Positions 31,262 through 35,139 of a stretch of 35,139 nucleotides of DNA are shown here, one piece after another. The notes under the pieces are model-generated. The model did not search any database. It was not told where the DNA came from and saw nothing but the letters and a program-made list of their open reading frames with translations. The stretch's first letter is position 1; each line of letters opens with the position of its first letter. Source of the DNA: Thermoplasmata archaeon (GTDB lineage Archaea; Thermoplasmatota; Poseidoniia; Poseidoniales; Thalassarchaeaceae). Position numbers and translations under genes: made by a program. The stretch is taken from contig PBXQ01000079.1 in assembly GCA_002727675.1 (NCBI GenBank), positions 1 to 35,139 on the forward strand, given 5' to 3'.

Positions 31262-31296
31262 TTATTAGGGTGAATTGTCCCGTCACCCTCAATAAT
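31261..31296 (+). repeat. Strong inverted repeat immediately upstream of parA
   Basis: ATTATTAGGGTGA (31261-31273) pairs with TCACCCT-C-AATAAT (31283-31296) over 13 bp with one bulge and a 9-nt loop. It overlaps the SAP gene's TAA region and ends about 18 nt before the parA start. It has no T-run, so it is not a typical terminator. It may be an operator or a partition site. Confidence 0.55.
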
Positions 31297-31314
31297 GCTT
31301 GAGGTGCCGCTGAC

Positions 31315-32271
31315 ATGGGTGAATCGATGAGAGGCGAAGAAAATAGCATCCCTGCTGCTGCTCCCGCACCTTTTGTAATCGATGTTGAATTTGTCGAGGA
31401 GGAGATAATTAGTCCTGAGCCACAAGAAGTTGGCCAAGCACAAATTCGTGAACCTCTAGACTTACCTCGTGCAGCTCCTACGCCTAAAGGAAGGGCCAGG
31501 GTTGTAACTGTAATCAATCAAAAAGGTGGAGTAGCAAAAACTACTACAGTAATCAATGTAGCAGCCCACCTTGCTATTCAAGGAGTAAAGGTTCTTGTGA
31601 TTGATTGTGATGCTCAGGGTAATTGTGCTACAGGTTATGGTATTGATAAATCAAGGATTAATTATGGTACAAGGACACTAATGGTTTCGCCAGAAGATGC
31701 AATTAGGGCAAGACATGCAACAGCCATAGAAAACCTCCATTTGATTGTAGCAGATAGGAAACTAGTTGGTATTGAAGAAGAATTAATTTCTCAACTTGGC
31801 CGGGAAAGAAGATTAGCAGAAGGCATAGAGATTCTCCTGCCTCATTATGATTTAATTCTAATTGACACCCCCCCTTCTCTTGGATTAGTTAGTATTAATG
31901 CATTAGTTGCTTCAGATGCTGTTGTAATTCCAGTTCAAACTGAATATTTTGCCTTAGAAGGATTAGCACTTCTATCTTCAACTATTAGAGAAATACGTCG
32001 CCGGCTTAATCCAAAACTGGGGGTAGATGCAGTGATTTTAACAATGCATGCCCCAACTCTTCTCAATGGCCAAGTAGCGTCTCAAGTAAGAGAAACATTC
32101 CCTGATTTAGTTTTAGATCCTCCAATCCGCAGAAACATTAGAATTGCAGAAGCACCGTCACATGGAACTCCAATTCATATTCATGCTCCAAAAAGTGCCG
32201 GAGGTCAAGATTATTTGCATTTGTCAAATTCTTTGATGAAATTATGGAATTTTGGTGAAGATAATGGGTGA
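31315..32271 (+). CDS. parA: ParA/Soj-family partition ATPase
   Basis: The deviant Walker A is INQKGGVAKTTTVINVAAHL (signature Lys about 70, catalytic Lys about 75). Walker A' is VLVIDCDAQGNCATGYG and Walker B is YDLILIDTPPSLGLVSINAL. The C-terminal DPPIRRNIRIAEAPSHGTPI is typical of chromosomal ParA/Soj, which move DNA through ATP-dependent nucleoid binding. A 60-residue acidic, Pro-rich N-terminal extension precedes the domain, unusual for Soj-type ParA. GAGGTG lies eight bases before the ATG. It overlaps the mini-ParB gene by 8 nt. Its operon-like position after the SAP membrane protein suggests a DNA-segregation or positioning role. Confidence 0.92.
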   Translation: MGESMRGEENSIPAAAPAPFVIDVEFVEEEIISPEPQEVGQAQIREPLDLPRAAPTPKGRARVVTVINQKGGVAKTTTVINVAAHLAIQGVKVLVIDCDAQGNCATGYGIDKSRINYGTRTLMVSPEDAIRARHATAIENLHLIVADRKLVGIEEELISQLGRERRLAEGIEILLPHYDLILIDTPPSLGLVSINALVASDAVVIPVQTEYFALEGLALLSSTIREIRRRLNPKLGVDAVILTMHAPTLLNGQVASQVRETFPDLVLDPPIRRNIRIAEAPSHGTPIHIHAPKSAGGQDYLHLSNSLMKLWNFGEDNG

Positions 32272-32734
32272 AAAAACAAACAAGCCAAAGAAGGGGCTTG
32301 GGCGTGGTTTGGGTGATTTACTTGCTCAACATGATACTGATTTACCGTTTCTTTCAGCATATGGGGAAGCAACAGGAGAACATGAAAAAGGAGTTCCTGC
32401 ATCAGCAGGTCAAGATAATTCCGATGAATTATTTGATGTGTGTCATAGATTTCTAATTTCTACATCAGGTTCTGAAAATCTCAAATTACACAAAAAGAAA
32501 ATCAGTGTGGGGGATTGGCTTGTAGTATCAAAGTCAAAAACTAATGGAATTGAATTGCATGTAGTCGGGATTAATTTACCCCTTGTCCCATCAGATTTAG
32601 TTACACCCGGAATGGTTGATGGTGCATTATCTGAAGATAGAAGCGAGGCAACAGTATGTATTATTCAGTGGGGAATAGAGTCAAGGAGATTACTTAGTCG
32701 TCTTTGTGAACATTTTACATTATTATCAAACTAA
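32264..32734 (+). CDS. Small ParB-like protein with only the ParA-activating N-terminal motif
   Basis: The start KPKKGLGRGLGDLLAQHD matches the N-terminal KxGLGRGL peptide that in ParB/Spo0J stimulates ParA ATPase. ParB then usually continues with a ParB/CTPase domain and an HTH; neither is visible. Instead a short linker leads to a roughly 100-residue beta-rich domain of unknown kind (FDVCHRFLISTSGSEN, VGDWLVVSKSKTNGIELHVV). I take ATG 32264 (MGEKTNK, 156 residues), because GGTG lies seven bases before it and the ATG overlaps the ParA stop. Its 3' end overlaps the convergent peptidase gene by 9 nt. It is probably the partner of ParA. Confidence 0.7.
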   Translation: MGEKTNKPKKGLGRGLGDLLAQHDTDLPFLSAYGEATGEHEKGVPASAGQDNSDELFDVCHRFLISTSGSENLKLHKKKISVGDWLVVSKSKTNGIELHVVGINLPLVPSDLVTPGMVDGALSEDRSEATVCIIQWGIESRRLLSRLCEHFTLLSN

Positions 32735-34093
32735 GTCATTTTCTTGTCCACAGTGTGAACAAGCAAGTGATCCCATTGGATCCCATGCAGGCAATACAAT
32801 TGGTTTGGTATCAAGAGCAGCAATCATTTCTTTTGAAAGGTAAGATTTAGGTGCAGCAATTTCAAACATATATTCGTCAAACCACGAGTCGTTCATAATG
32901 TAATATCCATCAATTCCACCCTTTGTTCCCCAAGAATTCTCAACTCTCCACCTTCTTGTTCCATTCTTATCTACATCTACTCCAGTAAATAACATGGCAT
33001 GAGTCATCAATGAATGGTGGTAATCAAGTCTGCTTTGTTTGTCAAGTCCAAATTTAATCCCGTACATCTCTTCGTATTCAAACATTTTAGCATCCCATAA
33101 CCCAAGTTTTCGGTGCATTTGTTTTCCAACGTCACAGCCCATCCATACTGGTATTCCATCTTCCAAGATTTTTCTAGTGATATTTTTCATTTCATCTATT
33201 GAAATATTGAGATATTCTACTGGTGGACCTCCAACAACATTTTGTAGAAAATCTACGGTATATGTTTGCATCTGAGGGTTTCTTGGATCATTAACTAAAC
33301 AAACATAATCGTTGAAATCTATGGTTACAAACTCATCCTTAAATTCATGGGGAGTCATTGTACCACGTGAATGAAATTTCTTATCATTGTCTCTCCATTG
33401 CCAATCAAACTGAGTAGGGGGTGTTCCAAGATGAATGCAAAGAAGCCTCCAAACATCTTCCATTCTCTTAGTTTTATGTTCACGAGCATCCTTAACTGAT
33501 CCACCATCTTCTATAATTCCACGAAGTTCAGATGCTATTGAGCGGATTAGTAACCGCAGATTCATGTTCATTCTAGCAGTTGCAGATGATGATTGAGATT
33601 CAGGATATGCTGATTTAGGGACTAGGCCATATTTGTTTATGACATTAATAGCCATATTCCACTGGCCACCATCCTCACTTGGATGATCAAGAATAAACCC
33701 TATTGTCCTATCATCTAGAGGTCTATCAGCTGTAGCAATCATAGCCTCAAGGTTGTGATTTGCACGCTCAAATTTATCCCAAAAATGAACAAATGCTTGA
33801 GAAAATTCGAAATCTTTCAAACCCATTTTTTCCATGGCTCCCGGGCGTAATAAATTCAATGTGGCAAAAAGCCAACATCTGCCCGATGCTTTTTGGTTTG
33901 TGACCTTCCAATCATCAATTTTGGTTGAAAACGAGTTGTCAATATTAGCAATTATTTCACGTGAAAGTGCAATTTCTGATGCAGTTGTAGTAGTTACTGC
34001 GTTCTGAATTATACGTGCATTTGCATCAGATGAAAAGTTCTTTCTCAACGTATCAATTTCTTTTTTTGTTATCTTTCCAGCCATGTTGACCAT
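32726..34093 (-). CDS. Bleomycin hydrolase/aminopeptidase C-type Cys peptidase (C1B)
   Basis: This is a papain-like intracellular aminopeptidase that trims short peptides. The catalytic Cys is C73 in NQKASGRCWLFATLNLLRP, His in HHSLMTHAMLFTGVDVD and Asn in WRVENSWGTKGG. At 455 residues it matches PepC/BLH length, and it lacks a signal peptide. In homologs six subunits form a barrel with the active sites inside. The start may be MVNMAGK (34093) or MAGK (34084). It is probably part of peptide use by a protein-degrading heterotroph. Confidence 0.92.
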   Translation of the reverse strand: MVNMAGKITKKEIDTLRKNFSSDANARIIQNAVTTTTASEIALSREIIANIDNSFSTKIDDWKVTNQKASGRCWLFATLNLLRPGAMEKMGLKDFEFSQAFVHFWDKFERANHNLEAMIATADRPLDDRTIGFILDHPSEDGGQWNMAINVINKYGLVPKSAYPESQSSSATARMNMNLRLLIRSIASELRGIIEDGGSVKDAREHKTKRMEDVWRLLCIHLGTPPTQFDWQWRDNDKKFHSRGTMTPHEFKDEFVTIDFNDYVCLVNDPRNPQMQTYTVDFLQNVVGGPPVEYLNISIDEMKNITRKILEDGIPVWMGCDVGKQMHRKLGLWDAKMFEYEEMYGIKFGLDKQSRLDYHHSLMTHAMLFTGVDVDKNGTRRWRVENSWGTKGGIDGYYIMNDSWFDEYMFEIAAPKSYLSKEMIAALDTKPIVLPAWDPMGSLACSHCGQENDLV

Positions 34094-34135
34094 CCCGTTA
34101 GAATGCTCGCTTACTCGGGCGGGTCTAAGAGATTA

Positions 34136-34687
34136 CTATTGTCTGCGATTCATAGTTACTATTGCTACAACGCCTAAAACTGTGATTGCAACGATTGCAG
34201 TAAATCCTGGTAATCCCAAAAATCCGCCTTCACTATTACAACCGTCGCCTCCAGTTTCATCACCAGAAATCCAGCAATCAGACCACACTTTTCCACCCCA
34301 TCCAGATTCAGGGTAAGTGGTTGAATTTCCATCTTCAAAATCTAGAGTAATTCTAAAATTAATATAAGAATGGTCATCAACAGGTGTCATACTTGTTGTC
34401 CAGGTCTTACCATCGTCTGATGATGTTAAATCCTCGGGCGTGGGGGCAAGGCATACTCCGCTATTGAGGCATATCTGCCATGTCCATGCAACATTAGTAA
34501 CATTGTTTTCTTCATTTAGTGTTAAAGTAATGATGAAATTTTTCCCATCAGCAGATGTAGAAGGAATATCAATTGCAGATATTTGGGTTCCTTCAATATC
34601 AAATTCTTTGTTTTCGCCACCATCACTTGCTGAAACTGGGGGAATTATGAAAATCAAGCATAGCAAGAGAACGATGACCTTTCTCAT
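34136..34687 (-). CDS. Secreted surface protein with PGF-CTERM-like sorting signal
   Basis: The signal peptide is MRKVIVLLLCLIFIIPPVSA; I take the ATG at 34687 instead of 34717 for that reason. A beta-type domain of about 125 residues follows with four Cys (WQICLNSGVCLAP, SDCWIS, GDGCNS). The C-terminus GLPGFTAIVAITVLGVVAIV then NRRQ matches PGF-CTERM: motif, membrane helix, basic end. Such proteins are cut by archaeosortase A and lipid-linked on the cell surface. No archaeosortase is in the window. The ligand and role are unknown. Confidence 0.75.
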   Translation of the reverse strand: MRKVIVLLLCLIFIIPPVSASDGGENKEFDIEGTQISAIDIPSTSADGKNFIITLTLNEENNVTNVAWTWQICLNSGVCLAPTPEDLTSSDDGKTWTTSMTPVDDHSYINFRITLDFEDGNSTTYPESGWGGKVWSDCWISGDETGGDGCNSEGGFLGLPGFTAIVAITVLGVVAIVTMNRRQ

Positions 34688-34741
34688 ATTAATCCCTAGT
34701 ACCTTTTCCTTCATCAAACCTAACCTTAATTGTTCTCAAAT

Positions 34742-35139
34742 TCAACTGTATGTGATGGTATGCTCAATCTCCATCATGGACAACTCGTAGCCGCTGTAGG
34801 TGCCTTTCGACTCGAAGTACAGGCGTGTGTCCATGACCGTGATGTAGTTCGCATACCCACTTCCGCCTCCGCTGTAGATGTCTGCAACCTGCCATGTACA
34901 ACCACAAATCGTCTCGTGTACCCACAGTTCGTAGCCAGTGACCCCATCTATCGCCTCGAAGTACAGCCGTGTGCCCATGGCCGTGATGTCGGTCGGATAC
35001 CCACTACTGCTGCCACTGTTGATGTCTGCTGCTTGCCAAGTCGAGCCGTTTGTGGTTTCGTGTACCCACAGTTCGAAGCCGCTGTTGCCGTCGACCGCCT
35101 CGAAGTACAGTCGCGTGCCCATGACCGTGATCTCGTTCG
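34742..35139 (-). CDS. C-terminal part of an ELW-repeat (hyalin-like) surface protein, 5' end outside window
   Basis: The frame is open to the window edge and starts before it (first visible residues NEITVMGTRLYFEA). It shows repeats of 48 residues (144 bp): TRLYFEAVDGNSGFELWVHE, then GYELWVHE, then a degenerate last copy ending ITYS. These are like ELWxxD/E beta-propeller-like repeats found in secreted archaeal and bacterial proteins. The region is much more GC-rich than the rest of the window. Upstream domains such as signal or propeller blades are not visible. A calcium or glycan surface role is inference. Confidence 0.75.
   Translation of the reverse strand, partial: NEITVMGTRLYFEAVDGNSGFELWVHETTNGSTWQAADINSGSSSGYPTDITAMGTRLYFEAIDGVTGYELWVHETICGCTWQVADIYSGGGSGYANYITVMDTRLYFESKGTYSGYELSMMEIEHTITYS

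Noticed and set aside
31250-32740. Canonical bacterial parS
   Set aside because: No TGTTTCACGTGAAACA-like sequence is visible near parA; only the different inverted repeat is present.
1-35139. CRISPR array, insertion sequence or prophage
   Set aside because: No regularly spaced direct repeats with unique spacers, no transposase and no phage structural genes were seen. The tyrosine recombinase stands without mobile-element partners.

Overview
The window reads as a piece of a low-GC marine archaeal chromosome, most likely Marine Group II Euryarchaeota (Ca. Poseidoniales). This assignment is inference from gene content. The archaeal signals are a Sec61-beta subunit, an Lrp/AsnC regulator, a XerA-like recombinase, a C-terminal PGF-CTERM-like sorting signal and TATA-like boxes about 25 nt before start codons, which suggests leaderless transcripts. 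Many secreted lipoproteins and single-pass surface proteins, a haem-copper oxidase operon and a C1B peptidase fit an aerobic heterotroph. I found no CRISPR array, insertion sequence or prophage. Coding density is very high, and no stretch over 300 bases lacks a gene.

Layout. 1-1055: the tail of an unidentified gene, a pilin-like/PKD-like lipoprotein and its hairpin terminator. 1059-5787: a surface-glycan block of GT2 and GT4 glycosyltransferases on the minus strand, then a GT4 enzyme and a Wzx-type flippase on the plus strand. 5784-7193: an anchored lipoprotein with a long cytoplasmic tail. 7259-13137: a respiratory block on the minus strand, running cox2, Reeler-like/cox1 fusion, cox3, cox4 and then a SCO1-type copper chaperone. 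A tRNA-Ser(TGA) lies on the opposite strand inside this block. cox1 is interrupted by one in-frame TGA. 13371-17884: a single-domain response regulator, a Toprim protein, a large SNF2/RapA-like helicase and an Lrp regulator. 18008-20736: an NSUN-type RNA methyltransferase, an unannotated 44-residue ORF and a membrane-anchored secreted protein, apparently one operon. 20836-24063: a polytopic membrane protein, two small proteins (one is Sec61-beta) and a coiled-coil protein. 24208-27597: a Lys/Ala-rich histone-H1-like protein, a small Cys-containing protein, a tyrosine recombinase and a RimK-type ligase with an extra RCK_C-like domain.

27757-32734 is the most unusual region. Four same-strand genes encode a GPP-repeat membrane protein, a SAP-domain membrane protein, a ParA ATPase and a small protein that carries only the ParB-type N-terminal KGLGRGL motif. 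A strong inverted repeat lies just upstream of parA. I propose a membrane-linked DNA-partitioning module; this is a hypothesis. The window ends with a bleomycin-hydrolase-type peptidase, a PGF-CTERM surface protein and the 3' end of a GC-rich ELW-repeat protein that runs off the edge.
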